Shown here in pieces: positions 34,888 to 43,807 of a DNA stretch of 64,000 nt. The position numbers and the translations under genes were made by a program. Below the pieces are notes generated by a model, which searched no databases, was not told where the DNA came from, and was given only the letters and a program-made list of their open reading frames with translations. The stretch's first letter is position 1. Each line of letters opens with the position of its first letter. Source of the stretch: Acidovorax sp. KKS102 (GTDB lineage Bacteria; Pseudomonadota; Gammaproteobacteria; Burkholderiales; Burkholderiaceae_C); assembly GCF_000302535.1 (NCBI RefSeq), contig NC_018708.1, positions 4,340,001 to 4,404,000 of the forward strand. The letters are read 5' to 3'.

Positions 34888-36165
34888 ATGCTCGACCACA
34901 CGGATCCTGTCGCCTCCATCATCCCGGCCATGTCGCTCGATTCGCCGTCCGACAACGCCATGGCCGCCATGTCGCGCCTGGCCTTGGGGCCCGTGAACAC
35001 GGACTACTACCTGAAGGTGTTCGAGCGCTTTGACGACACGGGCCGCACGACCACCACCTGGAACTGGGCCGCCTGCCTGTGCACCCTGAACTGGATGCTG
35101 TTTCGCCAGCTGTGGGGCGCTGCGCTGGTCTATGTGGCGGCGGCCGAGGGTCTGGCTCTGATCGTGTTTGGAGTGGGCCGCTCGTTCTTGCACTGGCCCG
35201 TGGGCATCGAACTGGGCGTGCTGGGCGCCTTTGCGGTGCTGGCCTTTGCCGTGCCGGGGCTGTACGGCAACGCCATCCTGTACGCCGACATCCGCAAGCG
35301 CATTGCGCGCGCGCTGGCCGCATCGCGCACCGTGCCCGAAGCCTGTGCGCTGCTCGAAAAGCAGGCCAGCTCGCGCAAGCGGCTGCAGGTGCTGGTACTG
35401 GCGAATGTCGTGCTGGGCCTGGCCGCACTGATCGCCTACCTGGCACTTTCTCCGTCGGACGTGAAACCGCTGGCACTAGAGCCCGCCGTCACGGTGGCGC
35501 AGGCCACGGCAGCAGCCCAGGCCGCTTCTGTAACCCACCCCGTGGGGGCGTTGCCGGCGCCGGAGGCCGAACAGACGCCCGCCACACCCACAACGCCTGC
35601 CACCGAGGCAACCGCAGCGCCCGTAGCGCCCCCGGCCCCTGCTGCCGCTGCAGCCCCCGCACCTGCAGCAGTCGCCCCCCCCGCCACCCCCAAATCGACC
35701 GAGCCCCCGGCCTCTGCACCGCCCGCCGCAGCCAAGGCCTCCACGCCGGTCACCAAAGCCTCCGCCCCCCAGCCCGCCACACCCGCAGCATCAAACCGCG
35801 CCCCCACGGCTGCGGTCAGCACCCCAGCGCCAACGCGCCGTGAGGCCGCCAGCCGCCCCGCTGCATCCGCCAAGCCCAAGGCCCCAGCGGCCGCAGCGTC
35901 CAGCGCCGACACCGCGCTGCCCACGGTGGGCACAGCCCCGGGCTACTACATCAACGTGGGCCTGTTTGCCGAGGAAGCCAATGCCCGCAAGACGCAGGCG
36001 CGCCTGCTCAACGAAGGCCTGCCCGCGTTCCGCCAGGAGCTGAACAATTCCAAGGGCCGCCGCATCCGGGTGCGGGTGGGGCCTTACGCCACCCGCGCCC
36101 AGGCCGATACCGCGGCCGAGGCGATCCGCGCAATGGCGCTGGACGCCGTCGTGTTCAAGCAATAG
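34888..36165 (+). CDS. DUF2628 and SPOR domain membrane protein
   Basis: 425 residues. The N-terminal 145 residues match DUF2628 (WNWAACLCTLNWMLFRQLWG) with three or four membrane segments, and one more lies at about 170-188. A long Ala/Pro/Thr-rich periplasmic linker (about 195-340) ends in a SPOR domain (about 348-425: GYYINVGLFAEEANARKTQA, GRRIRVRVGPYATRAQA). SPOR domains bind denuded peptidoglycan at division sites. It is probably a cell-envelope protein. It is transcribed alone or with the lipoprotein gene 115 bp downstream. Confidence 0.82.
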   Translation: MLDHTDPVASIIPAMSLDSPSDNAMAAMSRLALGPVNTDYYLKVFERFDDTGRTTTTWNWAACLCTLNWMLFRQLWGAALVYVAAAEGLALIVFGVGRSFLHWPVGIELGVLGAFAVLAFAVPGLYGNAILYADIRKRIARALAASRTVPEACALLEKQASSRKRLQVLVLANVVLGLAALIAYLALSPSDVKPLALEPAVTVAQATAAAQAASVTHPVGALPAPEAEQTPATPTTPATEATAAPVAPPAPAAAAAPAPAAVAPPATPKSTEPPASAPPAAAKASTPVTKASAPQPATPAASNRAPTAAVSTPAPTRREAASRPAASAKPKAPAAAASSADTALPTVGTAPGYYINVGLFAEEANARKTQARLLNEGLPAFRQELNNSKGRRIRVRVGPYATRAQADTAAEAIRAMALDAVVFKQ

Positions 36166-36280
36166 CAATGTCTGGACGCGGCGCGTTGCACTGTCCTACG
36201 CACGCGAATGCCCGACGCCGACGCAGGGTCGCCGGGTCTGCCAGTACGCTGGGCGCACCACCACTTTGAGCGCCCGCACC

Positions 36281-37033
36281 ATGCCGCGAAAGACCTCCCC
36301 GCACCACAACACCACCCGCCGATGGGCCACCTTGGCAGCGGTGGCTGCGGGCGCCCTGCTGCTGACCGGCTGTGCCCCCTGGCGCATGTGGACGGCCGCC
36401 GACCTGGCCCGCGACGCGCGCCCCTATACCGCGCGGCCCCCACAACCCACGCAGCGCGTGCTGGTGGTGGGCGACAGCACCGCTGTGGGCACCGGGGCCA
36501 GCACGGCAGCAGACAGCCTGCCGGGGCGCATGGGCCAGGACCATCCCCAATGGCGCATCGACAACCTGGCGGCCAACGGCGCCAAGTTTGGCGACGTGGT
36601 GCAGCAGCTGGAGCGCGCAGACGGCGGCTATGACCTGGTACTGGTGCTGGCGGGTGGCAATGACGTTATCCGCTTCACCCCCGAGGACACGCTGCGCGAT
36701 CAGGTACAGCAGGCCGTGGCGCTGGCACGCCAGAAGGGGCGGCAGGTGGTGCTGATGCCTTGTGGCAACGTGGGCCACGCGCCCTTTTTTGTGCCGCCCC
36801 TGTCGTGGGCCATGTCACGCCGGTCCGAGGCGCTGCATGCCCTGGCGCGCGAGGTGGCCAGCGCGCAGCAGGTGCACTATGTGCGCTTGCTCAAGCCGCG
36901 CGACCAGGACCCGTTCGTGACCCGCAGCCAGGAGCTGAATGCCGCTGACGGCCTGCACCCCAGCAGCGCGGGCTATGCCGAGTGGTACCGCGAGCTGGTG
37001 GCACAAGGCGGGTTGAATGGCCTCACGCAGTAG
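36281..37033 (+). CDS. SGNH/GDSL hydrolase-type lipoprotein
   Basis: 250 residues. The N-terminal signal ends in a lipobox (LLLTGC, Cys about 33), so it is a lipoprotein. SGNH blocks: GDSTAVGTGAS (block I, catalytic Ser about 68), the Gly of AANGAKFGD (block II), LAGGNDVIRF (block III, Asn about 125) and DGLHPSSAGY (block V, Asp and His about 225-228). Such hydrolases cleave ester bonds in lipids, acyl groups on polysaccharide, or similar. The substrate is unknown. It converges with the alpha/beta hydrolase seven bases away. Confidence 0.87.
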   Translation: MPRKTSPHHNTTRRWATLAAVAAGALLLTGCAPWRMWTAADLARDARPYTARPPQPTQRVLVVGDSTAVGTGASTAADSLPGRMGQDHPQWRIDNLAANGAKFGDVVQQLERADGGYDLVLVLAGGNDVIRFTPEDTLRDQVQQAVALARQKGRQVVLMPCGNVGHAPFFVPPLSWAMSRRSEALHALAREVASAQQVHYVRLLKPRDQDPFVTRSQELNAADGLHPSSAGYAEWYRELVAQGGLNGLTQ

Positions 37034-37039
37034 CTCTTG

Positions 37040-37825
37040 TTAATCGTCCGTTGACTCGCTCTTGGACAGCCACTGCAGCACGGCATCGATGACCCACTGC
37101 GGGTCGTCCAGCGGCAGGTCGTGCCCCGCCCACGGATGCGACTGCAGCGGCAGCCCCCAGGCCTGCGCAATGGCCTGCGAGCATTGGCTGGACACCAGCC
37201 GATCCTCCTGGCTGCCCAGCAGCAACACAAGATCCACAGGCGCGGCAGTAGGCGCGAAGTACCTCGCGGCCGCCACCAGCTGGCGCACGGCATTGCGGGC
37301 CGACACCGGCCGCTGCCTGCGCACAGCGGCCCACCGCGCCACCACGCCCGCAGCGCCGGAGGGTGCGCTGCGGCTGGTGATCTGCCACACCACCTGCTCG
37401 GCGGCTTCCGCAGATCGCCACCGCCACGCCAGCCGCAGCAGCGGCGCGATGTTGTGCAGCTGCAGGCGGTGCCAGAACGGACTGAACGGCCGCAAACTGG
37501 TGTTGATGAGCACGCAGCCTGCCACCTCGTACGGCGCCACGCGTGCCCATTCGGTGGCCACCATCGCCCCCAGCGACATGGCCAGCAGGTGGTAGGGCGG
37601 TGCCACGGCACGGCACGCCAACTCTGCGCGGCAGGCCTGCACCATGCCTTGTACCGACCAGGGTGACGCCAGATGGTGGAACTCGCCGTTGCCCGGCAGG
37701 TCCAGCGCCAGCACGTCATCGCCCGGCACCGATTGAGCAAAGCCCTCGGCAAACGCGCCCCAGTGCGCGGCCTCACGCGTCAGCCCGCGCAGCAGGATCC
37801 ATTGGCGGGGTGGGCGCGCGGGCAT
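37040..37825 (-). CDS. alpha/beta-fold hydrolase
   Basis: 261 residues from the ATG at 37825, one base after the stop of the M14 peptidase gene, so the pair is one operon. ILLRGLTREAAHWGAFAEGF starts the fold. The nucleophile lies in LLAMSLGAMVATEW (Ser about 97, in an M-S-L-G version of the elbow), and the His is in GHDLPLDDPQWV (about 241). The overall look is BioH-like, but biotin synthesis is not supported by the neighbours. Confidence 0.82.
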   Translation of the reverse strand: MPARPPRQWILLRGLTREAAHWGAFAEGFAQSVPGDDVLALDLPGNGEFHHLASPWSVQGMVQACRAELACRAVAPPYHLLAMSLGAMVATEWARVAPYEVAGCVLINTSLRPFSPFWHRLQLHNIAPLLRLAWRWRSAEAAEQVVWQITSRSAPSGAAGVVARWAAVRRQRPVSARNAVRQLVAAARYFAPTAAPVDLVLLLGSQEDRLVSSQCSQAIAQAWGLPLQSHPWAGHDLPLDDPQWVIDAVLQWLSKSESTDD

Positions 37826-37826
37826 C

Positions 37827-38831
37827 TCAGTACCACGCCGCCAAGGCATCGGCCCGGCGCTGTGCACGCTGCTCGGGCGCTGGCACCCATCGCGCATGGC
37901 TGCAGGCCGCGCGGGACAGAAAGTCGAGCAGCGACAGGTGCCTCCGTAGGACCCGCTGCTGGCGGTGGTTGATGAGCGGGTTGAAGATGCCGTTGCGCGA
38001 GAACAGCTGGCGCGGGTTCTTCTTGATCCACAGCCACGACCCCATCTCCAGCGTGAGGGGCAGGAAGGTGTGCGCAGGCACCTCGCGGCAGGCCTGCAGG
38101 TACAGGTGGTCCCACAGGTCGCCGTGGGCAAGGTACTGCGCACTCTGCGGCTCGATGATGTACTGGTGATTGCTGTGCGCCTGCAGAAAAATGTCTTGCA
38201 GCGCATGCAGCTCGGCCAGGTGCGGAATGGGACGGCGGGTGTGGGCAAACGGGAACCACAGCCGGTCCTTCACGCCAAAGCCCGAGTGGCAGTCCAGCGC
38301 AATGCTGAACGGCCGCGCCAGCAGCTGCTGCATCACCACGTCGCACAGCGCCTGGCTCTCGGCCTCCATGGGCTCGCCCAGCCTGCCCCGGTACCAGGGC
38401 AGGCCCGCGCTCACGCGCTGCCCACCAACGCCCCAGGGCACCGGGTCCACCGCATCGACGGGCGCGTTGCGCATCAGGTCCACCCCGCGCGGGTTGGCAC
38501 GGGTGGCAGACCACATGCCGCCGGGGTTAACGATGGGCATGAAGACCAGTCGCACCCGCTCCAGCTGCTGGTGCAAGGTGGTGTCCCACTGCAGGCGCAT
38601 GACCACGTTCTGCAGGTAGGCAATGACCACCTCGGCACCAATGCGCTCCAGCCCGTGCACACCGCCAAAGAACCCCACCGCAGGCACGTCCAGCGCCGGG
38701 TTGCCCAACCCGATGGCATAGATGGGCAAGTGCGGCCCCGATGCCACAGCCACCTGCTGGACGACCTGCACCTGCAGATGAGGCGCCCCCAGGTCGAGGA
38801 TTTTTTCCAGCGCCGCAAGCTCGGGCAGCAT
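37827..38831 (-). CDS. M14-family zinc carboxypeptidase/amidase-like protein
   Basis: 334 residues from the ATG at 38831. The zinc-binding HxxE is in FGGVHGLERIG (about 56-62). The third ligand is probably the His in ALDCHSGFG (about 183) and the catalytic Glu is in LTLEMGSWLWIKKN (about 268). The N-terminal region has the IYAIGLGNP stretch common in M14 enzymes. It has no signal peptide, so it is cytoplasmic. M14 enzymes remove C-terminal amino acids or act on acylated small molecules such as succinylglutamate. The partner alpha/beta hydrolase follows directly. Confidence 0.83.
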   Translation of the reverse strand: MLPELAALEKILDLGAPHLQVQVVQQVAVASGPHLPIYAIGLGNPALDVPAVGFFGGVHGLERIGAEVVIAYLQNVVMRLQWDTTLHQQLERVRLVFMPIVNPGGMWSATRANPRGVDLMRNAPVDAVDPVPWGVGGQRVSAGLPWYRGRLGEPMEAESQALCDVVMQQLLARPFSIALDCHSGFGVKDRLWFPFAHTRRPIPHLAELHALQDIFLQAHSNHQYIIEPQSAQYLAHGDLWDHLYLQACREVPAHTFLPLTLEMGSWLWIKKNPRQLFSRNGIFNPLINHRQQRVLRRHLSLLDFLSRAACSHARWVPAPEQRAQRRADALAAWY

Positions 38832-39018
38832 GTTCAATGTGTGGGGTAAGTCGGTGTGTACGGCACGCCAGAGCGCGTGCCACGCGGCGAGGATAGCGCC
38901 CGGGGCGCGGCACGAACAGCGCTGCGGCGGGCCTGTGGGGTTTGCGCGAACCGACGCGAAACCGTCACACAACGGCGCTACCTTGCCAGCAGTTACCACC
39001 CTTTGGAAGAGGCGCACC

Positions 39019-39150
39019 ATGCTCTGGAAACTGTTCGGACTGCAGCGGCTGCTCGATGAGCTGTTCGATGAACGCGGATGGCTGAGCCTGGACCTGCCCC
39101 GCACCACCGGCTGGGATCACGACGATGTACCCGCCATCGCGCAAGACTGA
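39019..39150 (+). CDS. small ORF, 43 residues
   Basis: It reads MLWKLFGLQRLLDELFDERG and then 23 more residues, with GGAAGAGG six bases before the ATG. The first half would form an amphipathic helix. It overlaps the next small ORF by 26 bases and is followed by hemolysin III on the same strand. No family is recognised. Coding is plausible because of the ribosome-binding site and its place in a tight series, but unproven. Confidence 0.4.
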   Translation: MLWKLFGLQRLLDELFDERGWLSLDLPRTTGWDHDDVPAIAQD

Positions 39151-39283
39151 GGTCTACCGCTGGGCCATGGGCTGGGCAATGCTGGCCGGTGCACTGGCCT
39201 GGGGCGTGGTGGAGTTTCTAGCCCTGCAGCGCGCGCGCTGGCAGCTGTGGCGCGAGCGGCTGCACACACCTGCCCACCATTAG
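39125..39283 (+). CDS. small membrane protein, 52 residues
   Basis: It has ATG at 39125 and TAG at 39281-39283. It has a short basic start (MYPPSRKTEVYR), one hydrophobic segment at about residues 13-34 (WAMGWAMLAGALAWGVVEFL) and a basic, Trp-rich tail (RARWQLWRERLH). The inside-positive ends suit a single-pass membrane protein. It ends 10 bp before the hemolysin III start, so it may be translated from the same message. No family is recognised. Confidence 0.5.
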   Translation: MYPPSRKTEVYRWAMGWAMLAGALAWGVVEFLALQRARWQLWRERLHTPAHH

Positions 39284-39293
39284 CGAGAGCGCC

Positions 39294-39935
39294 GTGAGCG
39301 ACCGGCCGCAGGACCTGCACGAAGAAGTGGCCAACAGTGCGCTGCACGGTGCTGCGCTGGTGGGCGCCTGCCTTGCCGTGCCGCAGCTGCTGCAATCCGC
39401 CCCCGCCGCGCGTCCTGCCGCCATCTGGGGCGTGCTGGTGTTCGGGGCCACCATGGCGCTGCTGTATGGCGCATCCACCCTGTACCACGCACTGCCGCCG
39501 GGGCGGGCCAAGCAATGGGCGCTGCAGCTGGACCATGCGGCCATTCACCTGTTCATTGCGGGCAGCTTCACCCCGTTTGCATGGAGTGTGCCAGGCCACA
39601 GGCACCACATCACGGCCCTGGTGCTGGTATGGCTCGCGGCCCTTGTCGGCTGCTGGCTGCAGTTGCGGGCGCGGCGCGCAGCACCTTGGCTGTCCACGGC
39701 CTTGTATGTGGCGATGGGTTGGGTAGCGCTGCTGGCGGCCCTGCCCCTGATGGCCCATGTGCCCGCCGTGAGTGCCGCCTGGCTGGTCATCGGCGGGGCT
39801 GCGTACACAGCTGGCGTGGTGTTTTTCGTAATGGATGCTGTGGTGCGCTATGCCCACGCTGTGTGGCATGGCTGCGTCATTGCAGGCACGGGCTGCCACG
39901 TGATCGCGGTGCTGGGCCGGCAGACGGTGACCTAG
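39294..39935 (+). CDS. hemolysin III / PAQR-family membrane protein
   Basis: 213 residues from a GTG at 39294. It has seven membrane segments and the PAQR/HlyIII metal-site motifs: the N-terminal EEVANSALHG, STLYHALPPG, then QLDHAAIHLFIAGSFTPFAW (about 78-98) and AVWHGCVIAGTGCH near the C-terminus. Relatives bind zinc and may be hydrolases of membrane lipids; the bacterial role is not settled. The stop codon TAG is the edge of palindromic element B. Confidence 0.9.
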   Translation: MSDRPQDLHEEVANSALHGAALVGACLAVPQLLQSAPAARPAAIWGVLVFGATMALLYGASTLYHALPPGRAKQWALQLDHAAIHLFIAGSFTPFAWSVPGHRHHITALVLVWLAALVGCWLQLRARRAAPWLSTALYVAMGWVALLAALPLMAHVPAVSAAWLVIGGAAYTAGVVFFVMDAVVRYAHAVWHGCVIAGTGCHVIAVLGRQTVT

Positions 39936-40202
39936 GGCCTGTTGACACTCATTTCGGGAATCGCGTTGTCCGGCCTGGGGGCTGGATGCAAGGCGCCGGT
40001 GCGCAGCAAGGTAGGAACCTTGCAAGCACGGGCAACGCCGCAGACGGCCCCCAGGCAGGGGCAATCCGAAGGGAAGGTCCTTGCCGGCGCGCCACTCGTC
40101 GTTGCGCTCCTGGCGTGTGCACATGCACAAGCGGCGTCGCGCGCCCAGATTGGCACGCCGGCAAGGGCCTTCGCGACCCCGAAATGAGGGTCAACAGGCC
40201 CT
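39934..40202. repeat. 269-bp nested palindromic element B
   Basis: The outer arms of 25 bp, 39934-39958 against 40178-40202, have one mismatch. Module 1 pairs 39973-39982 with 40047-40056 and holds a 7-bp hairpin GCAAGGT/ACCTTGC at 40006-40023. Module 2 pairs 40073-40089 with 40156-40172 (17 bp, one mismatch that G-U could pair in RNA). It has the same total length and order of parts as element A at 13203. Shared short cores are GCAAGGCGC and CAACGCCGC in module 1, while most stem bases differ yet still pair. It begins in the hemolysin III stop codon. Confidence 0.85.
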
Positions 40203-40410
40203 GGCCACGCCACCAAAAACGGTCGCAGCGCACCCGCCTGCAACCACCTCGCGGGCCCTGCACCGGCAGGCAATGCCGCATCGATGCAACGGCTGCAAAC
40301 ACCTGCAGCATGCAGGCCCTATCGCGCCTGGCGTTATCGCACCTAAAATCACGCAGGTCCTCGCCCGCAGAGGCAGGGCCCATCGTCATTCCAATCAACG
40401 AAAAAACATC

Positions 40411-40863
40411 ATGGCAACTGCAAAGAAAACTCCCGCTCCCGCAAAGAAGGTGGCCGTCAAGGCCGCAGCACCCGCCGCCAAGAAGGCAGCCCCTGCAGCC
40501 AAAAAGGCTGCGCCCGCCGCTAAGCCCGTGGCCGCTGCAGCTGCGCTGAAGCCCATCAAGACCGCGTTCAACAAGACCACGCTGGTCGCCCACCTGGCTG
40601 AACAGTCGGGCGTGGAACCCAAGGCCACCAAGGCCGTGCTGGCTGCGCTGGAAGCCGCCATCCTGGGCTCGGTGCACAAGAAGGGCTCTGGCGAATTCAC
40701 GCTGCCTGGCGTGCTCAAGATCGGCCTGCAACAAGTGCCCGCCAAGAAGAAGCGCTTTGGCAAGGACCCGTTCACGGGTGAAGAGCGCTGGTTCCCCGCC
40801 AAGCCTGCTTCGGTCAAGATCAAGACCCGCGCCCTGAAGAAGCTGAAGGACGCAACCGTCTGA
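40411..40863 (+). CDS. HU-family DNA-binding protein with Lys/Ala-rich N-terminal tail
   Basis: 150 residues. The first 45 are a repetitive Lys/Ala/Pro tail (PAAKKAAPAAKKAAPAAKP), like histone H1 tails. The remainder is the HU fold: FNKTTLVAHLAEQSGVEPKA, VHKKGSGEFTLPGVLKIG and the DNA-binding arm region ERWFPAKPASVKIKTRALKK. It probably compacts or bends DNA in the nucleoid. It is transcribed alone and ends in a clear terminator. Confidence 0.9.
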   Translation: MATAKKTPAPAKKVAVKAAAPAAKKAAPAAKKAAPAAKPVAAAAALKPIKTAFNKTTLVAHLAEQSGVEPKATKAVLAALEAAILGSVHKKGSGEFTLPGVLKIGLQQVPAKKKRFGKDPFTGEERWFPAKPASVKIKTRALKKLKDATV

Positions 40864-40898
40864 TGCACCCAGCGCCACAAGGCGCTCGCGTCAGCACC

Positions 40899-40923
40899 AG
40901 GGGCCGCAAGGCCCCTTTCTCTT
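40899..40923 (+). terminator. rho-independent terminator after the HU-like gene
   Basis: AGGGGCC-GCAA-GGCCCCT is followed by TTCTCTTT. A strong GC stem with a stable GCAA tetraloop, 36 bp after the stop codon. Confidence 0.82.
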
Positions 40924-40983
40924 TGGTGGAGCTTGCAACGGCTGCGCGACGACGCCCCCATGCACACCCTGGGCCTTGCGCAA

Positions 40984-42783
40984 TCAGGCCCTGATGACCC
41001 CTGGCGCTGCAGGTTGGGCATACAACGCCTGCACCGCCGCCTCGCGGCGCGAGAGCACCGCCCCCTGGTTGATGTAGCCCTTGTCGGTGATCTCCCCGGC
41101 ATCTGCATCGGGCGCGGAGTCCATCACCATGGCACGCGTGGGGCACTGCGAAGACCCTGCACCAGCATCGCGGCGCGCGCGCATCACGGCCTGCAGCGCT
41201 TGCTCCAGCCGCGCAGCGTCGGCGGCGCCGGCCGCAGACGGGAACACCAGCATGCCCACCTCGTCGCGGTCATGCCCGGTGAGCACGATGTCCTGCACCA
41301 GTGGCGCCAGTTGCGACACCAAGTCCACCCGCAAGGTGCCCACCGACACCCAGCTGCCGCTGGACAGCTTGAAATCCTCCGCCACACGTCCGTTGAAGAC
41401 CACGCCTTTGTCTGGCTGCTCCGCGTCCACCAGATAGCCTGCATCGCCAATGCGGTAGAACCCTTCGTGATCGAACGCGGCGGCCGTCTCGCGAGGCGCA
41501 TTGCGGTAACCCGCAAACACCGACACGCCCCGCACGCGCATCTCCAGCTTGCTGCCGTTGGGCACCAGCTTCAGCTCCAGCCCCGGCAAGGGTGCGCCAA
41601 TGCAGCCCGCGCCCTCCAGGTGCCAGTGCGCGGTGGTGACAGCGGGCGCCGTCTCTGTGGAGCCCCACGAGGTGGTGAGCCACAGGGGCTGCGCGGGGCG
41701 CACGCGCCGGGCAACGGCTTGCAGGCGCTGCCAGGTCGATGGAGCCAGCGCCGCTGCCGCATAAAAGGCGAGCCGCATGCGCGCCAGCACGTCGGCGGCC
41801 AGGCGGTCGTCGGCCTCCAGGAACGGCAGCAGCATGTCAAAGCCCCGGGGCACGTTGAACAGCATGGTGGGCTGCACCTCGCGCAGGTTGCGCACCGTCT
41901 TGTCGATGAGCCCTGGCATCGGCCGCCCCTCGTCGATGTAGAGCGTGCCTCCGTGGCACAGCACCATGTTGAGGTTGTGGTTGCCGCCAAAGGTATGGCT
42001 CCAGGGCAGCCAATCCACCAGCACCGGCTTTTCATGCGCTAAAAAGCGCCATGCCTGGGCCATCATCTGCTGGTTGGCGCAGAGCATGCGATGGGTGTTG
42101 ATGACCACCTTGGGCCGGCCGGTGGAGCCGGAGGTGAGCAGGTATTTGGCATGGTCATCGGGCAGCAGCGCCTGCATGGCCTGCTGCACCTGGGGTGTCT
42201 CCTGCCCTGCGAGCAGATGCTCCCAAGGCAGCGCCCCCGGACACGCAGCGGCGTTGCGGCTGAACACGCGCACGGCGCCACTGTCCCAGCCTTGCAGGGC
42301 TGGCGCATAGACGCTGGCATCGGACGCATAGACCAGACTGGGCTCCAGCACCGACAGCATGCCGTGCAGGCGGCTGTGGTCCTGGGAGCGTGCGTATGCG
42401 CTCGACAGCGAGCAAGGGGTGATGCCCACATGCATGGCCGCCAGCATGAGCACCGCATGGTCCACCGCGTTGTCGGACAGGATGGCAATCGGCCGCCCGG
42501 CGGGCAAGCGCAGGTCCAGCAGCGACTGCGCCACGGCGCCCACCTGGCGGCGCAGCTGGGCGTAGGTCAGGCTGCGCCAGCCCTCTGCGCTGTCGCTCCG
42601 CTCTGCCAGTGCCAGGGCATCAGGCGTCTCTTTGGACCAGCGTTCCAGCCATTCCCCTACACAGCGGGCATAGGGTTGCAGCGCCATGGGAGAGCGCAGC
42701 GTGAAAGAACCATCGTCAAACTGGGTGCGCACTGCGCGCGCAGGGGCAATCTGGCGCTCGTCATCAAGAAAGGCTGGGTACAT
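40984..42783 (-). CDS. feruloyl-CoA synthase-like AMP-forming ligase
   Basis: 599 residues from the ATG at 42783. It belongs to the ANL superfamily in its feruloyl-CoA synthase branch: RPIAILSDNAVDHAVLMLAA (about 95), the AMP-binding LLTSGSTGRPKVVINTHRM (about 217), WLPWSHTFGGNHN, SWGSTETAP (about 378) and DKGYINQGAVLSRREA at the C-terminus. Feruloyl-CoA synthase activates hydroxycinnamates. No enoyl-CoA hydratase/aldolase or vanillin dehydrogenase is present, so another aryl or branched acid is possible. It is last in an operon with a 3-hydroxyacyl-CoA dehydrogenase and a Bug protein. Confidence 0.83.
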   Translation of the reverse strand: MYPAFLDDERQIAPARAVRTQFDDGSFTLRSPMALQPYARCVGEWLERWSKETPDALALAERSDSAEGWRSLTYAQLRRQVGAVAQSLLDLRLPAGRPIAILSDNAVDHAVLMLAAMHVGITPCSLSSAYARSQDHSRLHGMLSVLEPSLVYASDASVYAPALQGWDSGAVRVFSRNAAACPGALPWEHLLAGQETPQVQQAMQALLPDDHAKYLLTSGSTGRPKVVINTHRMLCANQQMMAQAWRFLAHEKPVLVDWLPWSHTFGGNHNLNMVLCHGGTLYIDEGRPMPGLIDKTVRNLREVQPTMLFNVPRGFDMLLPFLEADDRLAADVLARMRLAFYAAAALAPSTWQRLQAVARRVRPAQPLWLTTSWGSTETAPAVTTAHWHLEGAGCIGAPLPGLELKLVPNGSKLEMRVRGVSVFAGYRNAPRETAAAFDHEGFYRIGDAGYLVDAEQPDKGVVFNGRVAEDFKLSSGSWVSVGTLRVDLVSQLAPLVQDIVLTGHDRDEVGMLVFPSAAGAADAARLEQALQAVMRARRDAGAGSSQCPTRAMVMDSAPDADAGEITDKGYINQGAVLSRREAAVQALYAQPAAPGVIRA

Positions 42784-42831
42784 GGTGGGTTCTCGGGAGC
42801 GATGGAGGTTCAAACACTGAGGCGCGATGCC

Positions 42832-43797
42832 TCAGGCATCGAGATCAGGGTCGGGTTGGCCGAGCAGCCCAGACGCCTGCTTGGCGCGCAACAGCTCGAT
42901 GAGCAAGGCATCCCGCGCACGGGCCAGATCGCTGGCCTGCCGATCACCCAGCGCCTGCGCCACACCTTCGGCCACCCGGCGCTGCAAGGCTTCGGTCATG
43001 GACGGGGCGCCCAGGTCCTGCCACCAGCTTTCGATGGGACCACCCAGGTGGGCCAGCAGGTGGGCAATGCCACCGTCGCCGCCCGACAGGTGCAGGTTCA
43101 TGAACGGTCCCATCAGCGCCCACCGCAAGCCAGGGCCCTGCGAGATGGCGGTGTCGATGTCTTCCACGGTGGCCACGCTCCGGTCCACCAGGTGGAAGGC
43201 CTCTCGCCACAGAGCGGCCTGCAAGCGGTTGGCAATGTGCCCCTTGATCTCGCGCCGCACCTGGATGGGACGCTTGCCGATGTGGGCATAGAACGCCATC
43301 GCATCAGCCACCGCCTGGGGCGTGGTGCGCTCGCCGCCGCCCACTTCGACCAGCGGGATCATGTGCGGCGGATTGAACGGGTGGCCCAGCACCACGCGCT
43401 CGGGGTGCGCGCAATCCTTCTGCATGTCCGTCACCGCCAGCCCCGAGGAACTGGACGCCAGCACCACATGCGCCGGGGTCGCGGCATCCATGCGGCGGAA
43501 CAGGTCCAGCTTGAAGTCGAGCCGCTCGGGTCCGTTCTCTTGCACAAAATCGGCCTGCGCCAGGGCGTCTTCCAGCCGCGCGTGAAAGCGCAAGCGCTGC
43601 GGGCTGGCGCCCGGCGCCAGCCCCTGCTGCGCCAGTGCCACCCAATGCGCAGCGACGGCTTCCCGCAGTCGCTGCTCAGCCCCGGGCGATGGGTCGGTGG
43701 CCTCCACGTCCAGGCCCTGCGCCAGAAAGTAGGCGGTCCAGCTTGCGCCAATGGTGCCGGTGGCCACTACGGCCACGCGCTTCACGGTGTGTGCCAT
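42832..43797 (-). CDS. 3-hydroxyacyl-CoA dehydrogenase family protein
   Basis: 321 residues, single-domain type. The NAD-binding loop is VAVVATGTIGASW (residues 8-20), in which the first Gly of GxGxxG is Ala. The catalytic His region is HPFNPPHMIPLVEV (about 138-151), followed by the GHIANRLQAALWREA helix. L-carnitine dehydrogenase and lambda-crystallin-type enzymes share this form. It lies 10 bp after the Bug gene and 48 bp before the ligase gene on the same strand. It probably oxidises a beta-hydroxy acid or its CoA ester. Confidence 0.87.
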   Translation of the reverse strand: MAHTVKRVAVVATGTIGASWTAYFLAQGLDVEATDPSPGAEQRLREAVAAHWVALAQQGLAPGASPQRLRFHARLEDALAQADFVQENGPERLDFKLDLFRRMDAATPAHVVLASSSSGLAVTDMQKDCAHPERVVLGHPFNPPHMIPLVEVGGGERTTPQAVADAMAFYAHIGKRPIQVRREIKGHIANRLQAALWREAFHLVDRSVATVEDIDTAISQGPGLRWALMGPFMNLHLSGGDGGIAHLLAHLGGPIESWWQDLGAPSMTEALQRRVAEGVAQALGDRQASDLARARDALLIELLRAKQASGLLGQPDPDLDA

Positions 43798-43807
43798 GCG
43801 GGACCTT

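Noticed and set aside
40984..42783. Assigning a ferulate pathway to the ligase gene
   Set aside because: The hydratase/aldolase and vanillin dehydrogenase expected beside feruloyl-CoA synthase are missing, so no gene symbol or substrate is claimed.
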